Shown here one piece after another: positions 25,629 through 35,362 of a stretch of 64,000 nucleotides of DNA. The DNA is from Sphingomonadaceae bacterium PASS1 (GTDB lineage: Bacteria; Pseudomonadota; Alphaproteobacteria; Sphingomonadales; Sphingomonadaceae). The notes beneath the pieces are model-generated. The model did not search any database. It was given only the letters and a program-made list of their open reading frames with translations, and was not told the origin of the DNA. A program made the translations under genes and the position numbers. The stretch spans positions 1 through 64,000 of the forward strand of contig NKIR01000012.1 of NCBI GenBank assembly GCA_002255985.1, read 5' to 3'. The stretch's first letter is position 1, and every line of letters starts with the position of its first letter.

Positions 25629-26942
25629 TTACCGGCGGGGTGGTAATCCGGCAAAGGTGATGATGCTTTCGCCGCCGGATGCGCTGACCGAACTGACGCC
25701 GACGAAATGATCGTCCACGATCAGTCCCTCAAGCACAGCTTCGGTGCCTTGTACGTCGCGGACGAAGACCCAATCCTGCGCGTCTGCACGGCGTTGGTAA
25801 ATACGATAGCGCTCTGCGCCCGGCGCTGCGTCCCATTTGACCGTCGTGTCGGACGTGACCGCACCGCCTAAAGTTGCCGAAGCCGGAGCAGGGGGCGCGA
25901 CCGAAAGCGCATTTGCGGTAAAGACGTTCAACATCGTCACCTTGGCCAGATAGTCGAAGTCCATCTTGTCGACGGTGTCGCCATATTCGATACCGTTTTC
26001 GGTGCGCAAATCCTGATGCTGGTGGTGATAATTTTCGACGCCAACGGTGAAGCGAATTGCGGGGAAGCCAAGCTCAAGCGATGGCAGGTGATCGCCGCCG
26101 CGCGCAAAGCGGTCGGGGCGACGAACGCCGAATACGTCCAGCGTCACATCGGGATATAGCTTTGCACCAATATTGTCGGTATAGCGCATCAACGAACGGC
26201 TTGGCCCGTCATCTTCGCCGCCACTGTTGCGGCGCGCCATTTGGCCGGACAAATCTTCCGATGCCCGGATGCCTTCGCTGAATACGCGGACGACATTTTT
26301 GACGACGCGACCGTCGGTCCCAACTGTGCCGCCGACGATGTCATTGTTCAGCATCGCGCTGACTTTCCACCCGCGTTCTTTGGCTGTCTCCGCAAGCAAG
26401 CGTCCGCCCATCAAACCCTGCTCTTCGCCTGAAAGAAGGGCAAACACGATGGTCGCATCGCCTTGGGGTTCTTTCGACATCAATCGTGCGGCTTCGATCA
26501 CGAGCGCGCTACCCGATCCGTCGTCGTTCGCGCCGGGTGCGTCTTTGGTGAAGTCCATCACATCGGACACGCGGCTATCGATATGGCCGGCGATAATGAT
26601 GACGTGGTTCCAGCCCATTTTACCGGGCTTGATCGCAAGGACGTCAACGATGTTCACGCCATTGGGAACGCGTGGACCGGACATATTCCGCTCAAGCAAC
26701 TCGGTCGTCAGGCAGCCTTTGCAGGCTTTGGAAATCTTCTCAAACTCGCTTTGTGCCCAGCGCCGTGCCGCGCCAATACCGCGCTTTGGATCGGTAGCAG
26801 ATGACAATGTGTGCCGCGTGCCGAAGCTCACCAGTTTTTCAACATCCGCCTTCATGCGTTCCGGGCTTGGACCATCATGCGCAGCGGCTGGCGCAGCGAT
26901 GCTCAGTGCAAGCAAACTGGCCAATAAAGGTAGTTTTTTCAT
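25629..26942 (-). CDS. Secreted M28-family aminopeptidase
   Basis: The 437-residue protein has a signal peptide (MKKLPLLASLLALSIAAPAAA) and the M28 dizinc site: H in IIIAGHIDSRVSD, D in DAPGANDDGSGSALVI, EE in ALLSGEEQGLMGGR and D in NNDIVGGTVG. A short C-terminal beta domain (about residues 350-437, PAPASATLGGAV...) resembles a fibronectin-like module. The start at 26942 is 15 bases downstream of the phosphatase gene's stop, so the two are likely co-transcribed. Confidence 0.9.
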   Translation of the reverse strand: MKKLPLLASLLALSIAAPAAAHDGPSPERMKADVEKLVSFGTRHTLSSATDPKRGIGAARRWAQSEFEKISKACKGCLTTELLERNMSGPRVPNGVNIVDVLAIKPGKMGWNHVIIIAGHIDSRVSDVMDFTKDAPGANDDGSGSALVIEAARLMSKEPQGDATIVFALLSGEEQGLMGGRLLAETAKERGWKVSAMLNNDIVGGTVGTDGRVVKNVVRVFSEGIRASEDLSGQMARRNSGGEDDGPSRSLMRYTDNIGAKLYPDVTLDVFGVRRPDRFARGGDHLPSLELGFPAIRFTVGVENYHHQHQDLRTENGIEYGDTVDKMDFDYLAKVTMLNVFTANALSVAPPAPASATLGGAVTSDTTVKWDAAPGAERYRIYQRRADAQDWVFVRDVQGTEAVLEGLIVDDHFVGVSSVSASGGESIITFAGLPPRR

Positions 26943-26956
26943 GGATGATATTCCCG

Positions 26957-27733
26957 TCATGTTTGGAGAAACCAGCGTTCGCCGCCTTCAAGCACCAATG
27001 CCGTCAGCTTGCCCGAGTCATAAGCGCCGGTGTCGATACCAATGCGTGAACCGCGTTCTTCGACTTCTTCGTAAATCGTATGTCCGTAAACCACGACCTT
27101 TTCCAGATCTCCGCGTTGGTCGATAAATTCTTCCCGGATCCAGCGCATGTCGCTTGCCTTCTGGTCGCTCAGCGGGACGCCCGGACGGATGCCCGCATGT
27201 ACGAAAACATAGTCGCCAATGATGATTTGGTCTTCAAAGCTTTCGATGAACTCAACATGTTCGCGCGGCACGAGTGTGTCCAACCGCTCGGTCAGTTGCT
27301 CCATATCCAGCGTCATATATTCAGCGCGGGTGATGGGATAAGACAAGACCGTTGCCTCGCCACCAATGCGCAGGAAAAAGCGGGTAACTTTGGGGTCGCT
27401 TTTGCGGCATGCGCTGACGAATACTTCTTCGTGATTGCCCATGAGGAACCGGACGTTGCGGCCCGAAGTCTTGAGCGCCAATGCAGTTTCGACCACCGCA
27501 GCGCTGCCAGGGCCCCGGTCCACAAGATCGCCCAAGAAGATGATCTGCGTATCGGCTGCCCCGCGCGCAAGGTCATCGGCTTCAATTTGCGTCAACAACG
27601 CGTTCAGCAGGTCATCACGGCCATGGATATCTCCAATGGCATAAATGCGCATACCGTCCGGGACGCGGGCAGTATCAATGGGCCGCAAGACGGCAGTTTT
27701 TTTGAAAAGGCGACTTAACATGGCCTGCGCCAT
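26957..27733 (-). CDS. Serine/threonine-type metallophosphoesterase
   Basis: The 258-residue PPP-like phosphatase has every metal and phosphate motif: GDIHGRDD, FLGDLVDRGPGS, LMGNHEEV, VFVHAGIRPG and VVYGHTIY. This set matches bacterial PrpA/PrpB and ApaH-like phosphatases, which act on phosphoproteins or dinucleotides. The frame could begin at MAQAM (27733) or a few codons later (MLSRLF). It is followed directly by the M28 peptidase gene. Confidence 0.87.
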   Translation of the reverse strand: MAQAMLSRLFKKTAVLRPIDTARVPDGMRIYAIGDIHGRDDLLNALLTQIEADDLARGAADTQIIFLGDLVDRGPGSAAVVETALALKTSGRNVRFLMGNHEEVFVSACRKSDPKVTRFFLRIGGEATVLSYPITRAEYMTLDMEQLTERLDTLVPREHVEFIESFEDQIIIGDYVFVHAGIRPGVPLSDQKASDMRWIREEFIDQRGDLEKVVVYGHTIYEEVEERGSRIGIDTGAYDSGKLTALVLEGGERWFLQT

Positions 27734-27763
27734 ATATAGCCGTGCTGACCGTTTTGGAAGGGG

Positions 27764-28924
27764 TCAGCCCTCAACGGCAAAGCTTAATCCGGCATATTTC
27801 TGTAACCGGTCAACCAGCGTTTCACCAAGCGCAGCGCCCGGCGTGGTGACACCGCCCGCACCCTGATTTTCGCTTAAGGCAATTGCAGTTTCGCTGATCA
27901 TCTTGCTGGTTGAACCATAGCCCGGGTCACGGTCGCCCTTCACGCTAAGCTTCGCGGTCCGGCCATCGGGATATTCCGCAATGAACAGCACATCGTAAAA
28001 GCCGGTGTCGCGCTCTTCTTTTGTGGGTCCTTCGCCGGGCTTGGGATCATTGTCTCCACCCATCATCGGCGTCGACGCAACATGCTTGGCCATCGCCTCG
28101 CCCTGTTCGCCGGGACCGGTCAGCATCATTTCGTCATACACAAAATCTGCGCCAAAGGCCTGACCAAGCAAGGCGTTGGTGCGGTGTACATTTTTGGTGT
28201 TTATCGGTGCCATGACAAAGCTTGTGGCCCAGCTGCCGATGCTTTCGTCATATTCGGGCTTGTTGCCGGCTGGCTGCGCCGGACCTTCAAATCCGCCGGC
28301 AAGGCTGAACGGGTTTGTGAGATATCTGATGACCGCAGGGTCTTTTGAAGCCGCAACCATCGTTGCCTTCAGGCTAGCCGCTGTGCCACCGGAGAATGTA
28401 CCCTTCATCGCGCGGACGCGGCCCTTTACGCGCGGCGCAGGCGTGCCAAAGCTTTCAACGCAATGCTTTTGCAGCATCAACACGCCAAGATCGAAGGGGA
28501 TAGAATCGAACCCTGCGGAAAAGACAATGCGCGCACCCGACGCTTTTGCAGCTTCGTTATGCTGGTCGATTTTTTGGCGCATCCATGCGGGCTCTCCACA
28601 CAAATCGGTATAGTCGGTTCCATTGGCAACGCAGGCTTCGACCAGTTCATTGCCATAGAGCTGATAGGGTCCAACGGTGGTCAACACGACTTTGGTGCGC
28701 TTTACCATAGCGTCCAATGAAGCTGGATCAGACGCGTCCGCAACGATTAACGGCGTGTCCGCCACTGCGCCAACGAGGTCGCGTACTTCCGCCAGCTTAT
28801 TCGCGCTGCGTCCAGCCATTGCCCATTTGAGACCCGTTTTGGTCTTGAGATATTCGGCAACCAACCGTCCGGTATATCCGGTGGCGCCATAGACAATGAT
28901 ATCGAACTCGCGTGCGTCTGACAT
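27764..28924 (-). CDS. Saccharopine dehydrogenase-like oxidoreductase (trans-acting enoyl reductase type)
   Basis: The 386-residue protein has the N-terminal Rossmann motif VYGATGYTGRLVAEYL and the conserved YQLYGNELVEACVANGTDY and GFDSIPFDLGVLML segments of the saccharopine-dehydrogenase-like family. Mycobacterial relatives are trans-acting enoyl reductases; no polyketide or lipid synthase lies nearby, so the role here is open. ATG 28924 (MSDAREFD) has GGGAGAG upstream and is preferred to a 20-codon longer frame. Confidence 0.82.
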   Translation of the reverse strand: MSDAREFDIIVYGATGYTGRLVAEYLKTKTGLKWAMAGRSANKLAEVRDLVGAVADTPLIVADASDPASLDAMVKRTKVVLTTVGPYQLYGNELVEACVANGTDYTDLCGEPAWMRQKIDQHNEAAKASGARIVFSAGFDSIPFDLGVLMLQKHCVESFGTPAPRVKGRVRAMKGTFSGGTAASLKATMVAASKDPAVIRYLTNPFSLAGGFEGPAQPAGNKPEYDESIGSWATSFVMAPINTKNVHRTNALLGQAFGADFVYDEMMLTGPGEQGEAMAKHVASTPMMGGDNDPKPGEGPTKEERDTGFYDVLFIAEYPDGRTAKLSVKGDRDPGYGSTSKMISETAIALSENQGAGGVTTPGAALGETLVDRLQKYAGLSFAVEG

Positions 28925-29132
28925 TCTGCTCTCTCCCGTGATTCTGTTGCCCAACGTGATGGGCTGCGCAGCCGGCAATGTCAAAAGGGAGAGATGGTTT
29001 TAGCCCGCACCCGTTGCGGGATGGTTGCCAAATCCTTCGGTTGACCGGGTTTAGCCGAGGGGCAGCCAAAACCCGGTCGCAAGGGTAACGCGCAACGGAC
29101 CCATAAGAGCCATCACCTTGAATTTAGACAGA

Positions 29133-29687
29133 TTACAGCTTGGGCAGAGTGACACCGCGTTGCCCCATATATTTACCGGCACGGTCGGCATAGCTCGTCT
29201 CGCAAGGCTGTTCGCCCTTTAGGAACAGAAACTGGCACGCACCTTCATTGGCGTAAATCTTGGCAGGCAGCGGCGTTGTATTGCTGAACTCGAGCGTGAC
29301 GTGGCCTTCCCAACCTGGCTCAAGCGGGGTCACATTCACGATGATACCGCAGCGGGCATAGGTCGATTTGCCGAGGCAAATGACCAACACGTCGCGTGGT
29401 ATGCGGAAATATTCAACAGTGCGCGCCAACGCGAAGCTGTTCGGCGGAATGATGCACACGTCGGTCTTGCGATCGACAAAGCTTTTGGGATCGAATTCCT
29501 TGGGATCGACGATGGAGCTGTCGACATTGGTGAAAATCTTGAACTCATCGGCCACGCGGGCGTCATAGCCATAAGAGGACAAGCCATAGCTGATGCAGCC
29601 ATCGCGACGTTGTGCTTCGACAAACGGTTCAATCATTCCGGTCGCATTGGCTTGCTCGCGGATCCAGATGTCGGACAATATGGACAT
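29133..29687 (-). CDS. dcd: dCTP deaminase
   Basis: The 184-residue enzyme deaminates dCTP to dUTP, the main source of dUMP for thymidylate in many bacteria. The conserved [25 protein letters not shown] and catalytic-Glu region [18 protein letters not shown] are all present, and the C-terminal ERAGKYM-type loop ([18 protein letters not shown]) closes on substrate. cdd lies upstream on the same strand about 95 bases away, giving a pyrimidine-salvage pair. Confidence 0.95.
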   Translation of the reverse strand: MSILSDIWIREQANATGMIEPFVEAQRRDGCISYGLSSYGYDARVADEFKIFTNVDSSIVDPKEFDPKSFVDRKTDVCIIPPNSFALARTVEYFRIPRDVLVICLGKSTYARCGIIVNVTPLEPGWEGHVTLEFSNTTPLPAKIYANEGACQFLFLKGEQPCETSYADRAGKYMGQRGVTLPKL

Positions 29688-29781
29688 AATTACTCCCTGT
29701 TACGGGACTGCTTTTGCCAATTTACGGTGTGAGCGCAAGTGGCGGCGTGGAAATTATCGTGCGCAAGATGCGGCTTCGGCT

Positions 29782-30213
29782 TTATTTTAAATTTGCAGGA
29801 CCAAAGCCATGCGGCAGCAATTCCGACAGCCGGAATGTTTCATATCCCGTTGCGTGCGCGCAATGCACTGGAATATCGATGTCCGTCAGGTCTGCCACTT
29901 CCTTGATAATCTGGCGGCATCGGCCGCACGGGGTAATTGGGTCAGCTGCTTTACCCACATGCCCTGCCAAGCCACCGGCCACGGCGATTTCGCGAATGGC
30001 GCGCAATTTTCCGTCACTATTGGCTTTGGCGATCGCGACCGTTTCGGCGCACAACGTCATGCCAGAGCTGGCGTTTTCAAAATTGCTGCCCGTGATGATT
30101 TCGCCTGTATCAAGCAGCAGCGCCGTGCCGACATGAAAGTTTGAATAGGGCGCATAAGCGGTTTGGGCTGCTTCAATGGCAAGCTGAACAAGCTTTTGCG
30201 TGCTGTCGGTCAT
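29782..30213 (-). CDS. cdd: Cytidine deaminase
   Basis: The 143-residue homotetrameric type deaminates cytidine and deoxycytidine. Zinc ligands C55, C96 and C99 and the catalytic glutamate E57 are seen in TLCAETVAIA and TPCGRCRQII. The substrate loop is FHVGTALLLDTGEIITGSNF. The start overlaps the stop of the GH25-like gene by four bases (ATGA at 30210-30213), indicating translational coupling. Confidence 0.94.
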   Translation of the reverse strand: MTDSTQKLVQLAIEAAQTAYAPYSNFHVGTALLLDTGEIITGSNFENASSGMTLCAETVAIAKANSDGKLRAIREIAVAGGLAGHVGKAADPITPCGRCRQIIKEVADLTDIDIPVHCAHATGYETFRLSELLPHGFGPANLK

Positions 30214-30896
30214 TTGCGCACCACAACCCAGCGCACCGGGCCGTCAACGCCGTCGATGCGTCGCTGCAAATTGGCGGTCCACATAACCCAAGGCCGCGCG
30301 GAATAGTCGGGGAGCAACCAATTGCCCTCCAGCCAAACAGTTCGATCAATCGCCTTGCTCACTTGATACTCCCTCTCAAACTCCCGGGTGAGTAGCAGGA
30401 TTGCGGGTGTGCCGCTATGCGCTTCTATCTGGTTCAGGAATGTCGCGAGTTCGGACAATATCAGCGCGCGGTTCGGACGCCCTTTGCACGTATCGGAAAA
30501 ATCAAGCTGGACCGCAGGGGGCAGGGCCCTCTCGTTGCGCGGAACACTGGTAATGAACATTGTCGCTTGGTCGGATGCCAGACGGCAAATGTCAAAATGG
30601 TGGAGTGCACCAAAGCGAATGCCGGCGTCTTGCGCACCTGCCAAATTGGCTTGAAATTCTGCGTCGCGCGTGCGCGCACCTTCGACTGCAGTGATATAGG
30701 CGAAATCGACACCCGTTGCGCCAAGCTCTGCCCAATTGGGACGGCCATTGCTTTGGGTGACCACAATGCCTTGTACCGGATATTCATCGCGCGATGGTGC
30801 CCAAGCGGTCACATAGCGCCAGCCCGCATAGACGGCGAGCGCGATGCCGAGCAAGATAATGCCCCACCGGACGAATTGGCGTTTACCCCCAGTCAT
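30210..30896 (-). CDS. GH25-like membrane-anchored protein, probably catalytically degenerate
   Basis: The 228-residue protein has one N-terminal transmembrane segment (about residues 9-28) and a domain related to GH25 lysozymes, seen in GRPNWAELGATGVDFAYITA and GAQDAGIRFGALHHFDICR. The usual GIDVSxxQG opening is replaced by GIVVTQSNG, and the LDxE catalytic strand reads VQLDFSDTC, so the usual acidic catalytic pair seems missing. Its gene is directly coupled to cdd, an unexpected partner. It may bind rather than cleave glycan, or the assignment may be to a distant fold relative. Confidence 0.65.
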   Translation of the reverse strand: MTGGKRQFVRWGIILLGIALAVYAGWRYVTAWAPSRDEYPVQGIVVTQSNGRPNWAELGATGVDFAYITAVEGARTRDAEFQANLAGAQDAGIRFGALHHFDICRLASDQATMFITSVPRNERALPPAVQLDFSDTCKGRPNRALILSELATFLNQIEAHSGTPAILLLTREFEREYQVSKAIDRTVWLEGNWLLPDYSARPWVMWTANLQRRIDGVDGPVRWVVVRK

Positions 30897-31009
30897 GCGA
30901 CCCTCTGTTCAAGCATGTGATTCCTCCCTCTAGGCGTTACCGCCGCGCGAAGTCGATAGCCGTTGCGCAATGGCCGCCCGAATGCACAAGATTTTACGCT
31001 GCGCGGCGC

Positions 31010-31492
31010 TCAGCTTTTGATGTGCAACACGCAGATGAGTGTGAATAGCCGGCGGGCAGTGGCAAAATCGACCTCAACTTTGCCTTCAAGTCGCTCCATC
31101 AACAACTCGGCGGCTTCATTATGTACACCGCGCCGCGCCATATCGATGGTTTCGATTTCGGCAGAGCTCGCCTTGCGAATGGCCTGATAGTAACTGTCGC
31201 AAATGGCGAAATAGTCTTTCACCACGCGGCGGAATCGGCCCAAGCTGAGGATGAGCATTTCATGCGGCGAATCATCCGACCGGCGAATGTCGAGGATGAG
31301 GCGGCCGTCGGCGACGCTGATGCTCAGATGATATGGCCCGGCATAGCTATCGCCCATATCGCGCAGCGGCTTGAAGAAGTTGTCTTCGATCAGATCGAAG
31401 ATCGCGACGCGCCGCTCCTGCTCGATATCGGCATTGCGCCGAAGTATCGTTGCTTCGTCCAGATCCACTTTAATGATGCGCGGGTCGCTCAT
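31010..31492 (-). CDS. UPF0262 family protein
   Basis: This 160-residue soluble protein matches the UPF0262 family, which is confined to alphaproteobacteria. Conserved segments include RRVAIFDLIEDNFFKP, GPYHLSISVADGRLILDI, LILSLGRFRRVVKDYF and RRGVHNEAAELLMERLEG. Function unknown. It is divergent from dnaB with about 146 bases between the starts. Confidence 0.9.
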   Translation of the reverse strand: MSDPRIIKVDLDEATILRRNADIEQERRVAIFDLIEDNFFKPLRDMGDSYAGPYHLSISVADGRLILDIRRSDDSPHEMLILSLGRFRRVVKDYFAICDSYYQAIRKASSAEIETIDMARRGVHNEAAELLMERLEGKVEVDFATARRLFTLICVLHIKS

Positions 31493-31638
31493 GCTGCTGT
31501 GTTAGCTTGAGATATTTTTGGGGCAAGCGCTATCCCGTTTGTGGGACATCTTGTTGTCCGATTGTTGTCCACAGCCATATCCCCGCACTTCTTTTTGTGC
31601 ACCCTTGCGAAGCCGAACATGCTAAAGGATAGGGAGCC

Positions 31639-33126
31639 ATGGCCGAACTTATCAGACTTGCAGCAGCGAATGAAGCTGAACCCCAACGCCTTCCCCGCAA
31701 TATTGAGGCGGAGGCCGCGTTTCTCGGCGCAATTCTGATTGATAACCGGGTGACCGAAGATGTGTCGATCAAACTTCAGCCCGACCATTTTTTTGAACCG
31801 CTGCACGGCCGCATTTACGAACAGATATTGCGGCTGATGGACCGGAACATGCTGGTGACGCCCGTCACGCTGAAGCCATTTTTTGAGGCCGACGAATCCA
31901 TGCGTGAGCTTGGGGGCCCGGGCTATTTGATTAAGCTGACGGCAGATGGCGCGGGCTTGATCGGCGCGCGTGACTTTGCGCAGCAGATTTATGACCTTGC
32001 GTTGCTGCGTGAGCTGGTGACGGTTGGCCGCACGTTGGTCGACAATGCGCTCGACACGAGCGAGAGCGTTGACCCCAAGGGCCAGATCGAAGCCGCTGAA
32101 AGCGCGTTGTACAAAGTCGCCGAAGGCGAAGGCGAAACCGGCTCGATGAAGAGCTTCCTCACCGCATCGACCGAAGCGATCCGCAATGTTGAAAAGGCGT
32201 TGCAATCGGGCGGTAGCCTGTCCGGTGTGACCACTGGCCTGGATAGCATTAACGCCAAATGCGGCGGTCTGCACAATTCCGACCTTGTCATCCTCGCGGG
32301 TCGCCCGGGTATGGGCAAGACATCGCTTGCCACCAACATTGCCTTTAACGCTGCGCGGCGGTGGATCCGCGAACGTGAAGACGGCATTGAAGAATCCAAG
32401 GGCGCTGGTGCCAAGGTCGCTTTTTTCAGCCTCGAAATGTCGGCGGATCAGCTCGCGACGCGTATCTTGGCTGAACAATCGGGCATCAGTTCCGAACTGC
32501 TGCGTATGGGAAAAATCAGTCGCGAAGATTTCCGTGAACTGTCCCGTGCAAGCCGCGAGCTGCAGGAATTGCCGCTCTATATTGATGACACGCCCGCGCT
32601 GACCATCGCTGCACTGCGTACCCGCGCGCGGCGCTTGCAGCGTCGGCATGGCATTGGGCTGATCGTCGTTGACTATTTGCAGTTGCTTCAGGGCTCAAGC
32701 CGTTCCGGCGACAACCGCGTTAATGAAATTTCCGAGATTAGCCGTGGTCTGAAAACCTTGGCCAAGGAACTGGGCCTGCCCGTGATCGCGCTATCGCAGC
32801 TCAGCCGTGCGGTTGAACAGCGCGAGGACAAGCGTCCGATGCTGTCCGACCTTCGCGAATCCGGTTCGATCGAGCAGGACGCCGATATGGTCTGGTTCGT
32901 GTATCGCGAAGATTATTACGAAGCGGCAAAGCAGCCCGACCCCGTCAACGAAGCCGCGCATGATGCGTGGAAGGAGAAGATGGAGCGAATCTTTGGTGTC
33001 GCCGAACTCATCGTCGCCAAGCAGCGCCACGGTTCAACGGGCCGCGTCCGGATGAAGTTCGAAGCGAAGATCACCCGCTTCACCGACTTGGCCGACGACC
33101 AATATGCCGATGCGGGTTATGATTGA
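31639..33126 (+). CDS. dnaB: Replicative DNA helicase DnaB
   Basis: The 495-residue hexameric 5'-3' helicase opens the replication fork. The N-terminal DnaB domain (PRNIEAEAAFLGAILID) is followed by the RecA-like C-terminal domain with Walker A AGRPGMGKTSLA, Walker B LIVVDYLQLLQG, SQLSRAVEQREDKRPMLSDL and the arginine-finger region KQRHGSTGRV. There is an insertion after the first RecA strand (REREDGIEESKGAGAK) common in alphaproteobacteria. TTGTCCACA at 31565-31573, one base from the DnaA-box consensus, lies upstream; its meaning is uncertain. Confidence 0.96.
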   Translation: MAELIRLAAANEAEPQRLPRNIEAEAAFLGAILIDNRVTEDVSIKLQPDHFFEPLHGRIYEQILRLMDRNMLVTPVTLKPFFEADESMRELGGPGYLIKLTADGAGLIGARDFAQQIYDLALLRELVTVGRTLVDNALDTSESVDPKGQIEAAESALYKVAEGEGETGSMKSFLTASTEAIRNVEKALQSGGSLSGVTTGLDSINAKCGGLHNSDLVILAGRPGMGKTSLATNIAFNAARRWIREREDGIEESKGAGAKVAFFSLEMSADQLATRILAEQSGISSELLRMGKISREDFRELSRASRELQELPLYIDDTPALTIAALRTRARRLQRRHGIGLIVVDYLQLLQGSSRSGDNRVNEISEISRGLKTLAKELGLPVIALSQLSRAVEQREDKRPMLSDLRESGSIEQDADMVWFVYREDYYEAAKQPDPVNEAAHDAWKEKMERIFGVAELIVAKQRHGSTGRVRMKFEAKITRFTDLADDQYADAGYD

Positions 33127-33181
33127 GGCTTAGGCTAAAATCGCTGTCCTAATCCCAAAATCGTCATGCTAATGCCAAAAC

Positions 33182-33260
33182 CGTCATGCTGAACTTGTTT
33201 CAGCATCTTACTTTCTTTCGGGCGGGCGAAGTAAGACCCTGAAACAAGTTCAGGGTGACG
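33182..33260. repeat. REP-like paired hairpins, copy 2
   Basis: Arms ATGCTGAA-CTTGT-TTCAGCAT and CCCTGAA-ACAAG-TTCAGGG in inverted orientation, extended by CTTACTT/AAGTAAG. Upstream (33131-33190) three degenerate 20-base direct repeats (CTAAAATCG, CCAAAATCG, CCAAAACCG followed by TGTCCTAAT/TCATGCTAA/TCATGCTGA) lead into it. It fills the gap between convergent dnaB and ubiG. Confidence 0.8.
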
Positions 33261-33273
33261 ATGTGAGCATCGC

Positions 33274-34011
33274 TCAACCCCGCAACCGCGCGGACAATAT
33301 GTAATTCAACGCCATGTTGCTGCTTAAATGCAGTCCGGACATGGGCGAAAACGCAATGCCCTGCATGTCGACAATCTCGATTCCCGCATCATCCAGAATT
33401 GCGGTTAATTCATCGGGCGTCAGGAACTTGGCCCAATCATGCGTGCGGCGTGGGATTTGTCCAAGCCGCTCGGCGGCCTCCACGAGGAAGATACGCGAGG
33501 CGGGCGTGCGATTTGGCGTTGATAGCAACAGCAAACCATCGGGCTTCATGTGGCGTTTCAACTCGCCAATGAACACGGCTGGATCATTCACATGCTCAAT
33601 GACTTCCATCGACGAGACGATATCAAACTGGCCAAGTCCTTGGGCAGCGATTTCGCCCGCGCGATACGTGATCGGCAGGCCCGACAGCGCCGCATGCGCG
33701 GTTGCGGCATCGATATTTTCGGGCGCGGCATCTACGCCCGTCACGTCCGCCCCCATACGCGCCAGTGGCTCACACAGCAGCCCCGCACCGCAGCCAACAT
33801 CAAGCGCAGACTTGCCTGCGAGCGGATGACGCGCCTTGCCATCACCGCCAAAATGCGCGTCGACGGCGGATCGAATGAAGCCAAGCCGCACAGGATTCAA
33901 CTTGTGCAGCATGGCGCTTGAACCCTTTGGGTCCCACCATTCGGCAGCTAATCCACCAAAATGGGCGGCTTCCGTAGCGTTTATTGTCGTTGCTGAGCTT
34001 GCGTTTGTCAT
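33274..34011 (-). CDS. ubiG: Ubiquinone biosynthesis O-methyltransferase UbiG
   Basis: The 245-residue SAM-dependent methyltransferase catalyses both O-methylations of ubiquinone synthesis. Motif I is SALDVGCGAGLLCEPLARMG, followed by VTGVDAAPENI, FDIVSSMEVIEHV and LLLLSTPNRTPAS. The N-terminal AAEWWDPKGSSAMLHKLNPVR is diagnostic for UbiG. It is divergent from lysC with 54 bases between starts, a common alphaproteobacterial arrangement. Confidence 0.95.
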   Translation of the reverse strand: MTNASSATTINATEAAHFGGLAAEWWDPKGSSAMLHKLNPVRLGFIRSAVDAHFGGDGKARHPLAGKSALDVGCGAGLLCEPLARMGADVTGVDAAPENIDAATAHAALSGLPITYRAGEIAAQGLGQFDIVSSMEVIEHVNDPAVFIGELKRHMKPDGLLLLSTPNRTPASRIFLVEAAERLGQIPRRTHDWAKFLTPDELTAILDDAGIEIVDMQGIAFSPMSGLHLSSNMALNYILSARLRG

Positions 34012-34065
34012 ATCCTGTCCCTATCAGGGCCGTCGATTGTTATATAGCGACTTTTCAAGGTTTTC

Positions 34066-35322
34066 ATGGCCCGCATTGTAATGAAATTTGGCGGCACGTC
34101 TATGGCCGGAACCGAACGTATCCGCCGTGTCGCGCAACTGGTGAAGCGTCAAGCCGAACGCGGTGACGAAGTTGCCGTCGTTGTCTCCGCCATGGCGGGT
34201 GATACCGACCGGCTCGTCAACTTCTGCCGCGAGGCGAACGCGCTTTACGATCCCGCCGAATATGACGTGGTGGTCGCGGCTGGCGAACAGATTACCGCCG
34301 GTTTGCTCGCGATAACGTTGCAGGCGCTCGGTTGCGAAGCGCGCAGCTGGTTGGGCTGGCAAATGCCCATCCATACGGATGATGCTCATGCCAAGGCGCG
34401 CATTGGTTCGATTGACACCGACGCATTGCTGGCGTCAATGAAGGCCGGAAACATCGCCGTCATTCCCGGATTCCAGGGCCTGACCGACGACAACCGCATC
34501 ACCACCTTGGGCCGCGGGGGTTCGGATACCTCTGCTGTTGCCGTGGCCGCTGCGGTGAAGGCTGATCGCTGCGATATCTACACCGACGTGGATGGCGTCT
34601 ACACCACTGACCCGCGCATCGTGGCGCGCGCACGCAAGCTGAAGGCCGTGACCTACGAAGAAATGCTTGAACTGGCATCGGTCGGGTCAAAGGTTTTGCA
34701 GACCCGCTCGGTTGGCCTTGCGATGAAGGAAGGCGTGCGCGTTCAAGTGCTATCTTCGTTCGTTGATGAAAATGCGCCTGACGCCGACAGTATCCCCGGC
34801 ACGATGATTGTGACCGACGCAGAATTGGAGAAGTATCAAGTGGAACGCCAACTGATCACCGGAATTGCCGCCGACAAGAATGAGGCGAAAATCACCCTTA
34901 CGCGCGTGCCCGACCGTCCCGGCGCAGTGGCCAACATCTTTTCGCCGCTCGCCGATGCAAATATCAACGTCGACATGATCATTCAAAACGTTGGCCGCGA
35001 CAAAGGCGAAACCGACGTGACCTTTACCTGCCCACAGGCCGACCTTGTGCGCTGCACCGACATATTGGAAAACCGCCGCGATGCGATCGGCTACAACCGT
35101 CTGATCCCCGATACAAAGGTGACCAAGATTTCCGTCGTCGGCGTCGGCATGAAAAGCCACGCAGGCGTTGCCTCGACGATGTTCAGCTCCTTGGCCGACC
35201 GCAAAATCAACATTCAGGCGATTTCGACCTCCGAAATCAAGGTTTCGGTTTTGATCGACGAGGACGAGACCGAGCTAGCCGTGCGCGTGCTGCACACCGC
35301 TTATGGGTTGGATGCTGAGTAA
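34066..35322 (+). CDS. lysC: Aspartate kinase
   Basis: The 418-residue kinase phosphorylates aspartate, the first step to lysine, threonine and methionine. The N-terminal VMKFGGTSMAGTERI, the catalytic-domain segment IPGFQGLTDDNRITTLGRGG and two C-terminal ACT domains (from about residue 270; GVGMKSHAGVASTMFSSL in the second) are clear. The two ACT domains imply feedback control. A start internal to the gene for a beta subunit, as in some bacteria, was not identified with confidence. Confidence 0.95.
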   Translation: MARIVMKFGGTSMAGTERIRRVAQLVKRQAERGDEVAVVVSAMAGDTDRLVNFCREANALYDPAEYDVVVAAGEQITAGLLAITLQALGCEARSWLGWQMPIHTDDAHAKARIGSIDTDALLASMKAGNIAVIPGFQGLTDDNRITTLGRGGSDTSAVAVAAAVKADRCDIYTDVDGVYTTDPRIVARARKLKAVTYEEMLELASVGSKVLQTRSVGLAMKEGVRVQVLSSFVDENAPDADSIPGTMIVTDAELEKYQVERQLITGIAADKNEAKITLTRVPDRPGAVANIFSPLADANINVDMIIQNVGRDKGETDVTFTCPQADLVRCTDILENRRDAIGYNRLIPDTKVTKISVVGVGMKSHAGVASTMFSSLADRKINIQAISTSEIKVSVLIDEDETELAVRVLHTAYGLDAE

Positions 35323-35362
35323 ACCGCTTTCATTGCCCACTAGCGCCCGATAAGAGACCGCT

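Noticed and set aside
31489-32649. 386-codon open frame on the minus strand
   Set aside because: It is antisense to the N-terminal two thirds of dnaB, which is certain; the translated product is Arg/Gln/His-rich and has no family features.
33131-33260. CRISPR-like spacing of short repeats
   Set aside because: Only three degenerate 20-base units followed by REP hairpins; no regular spacers and no cas genes.
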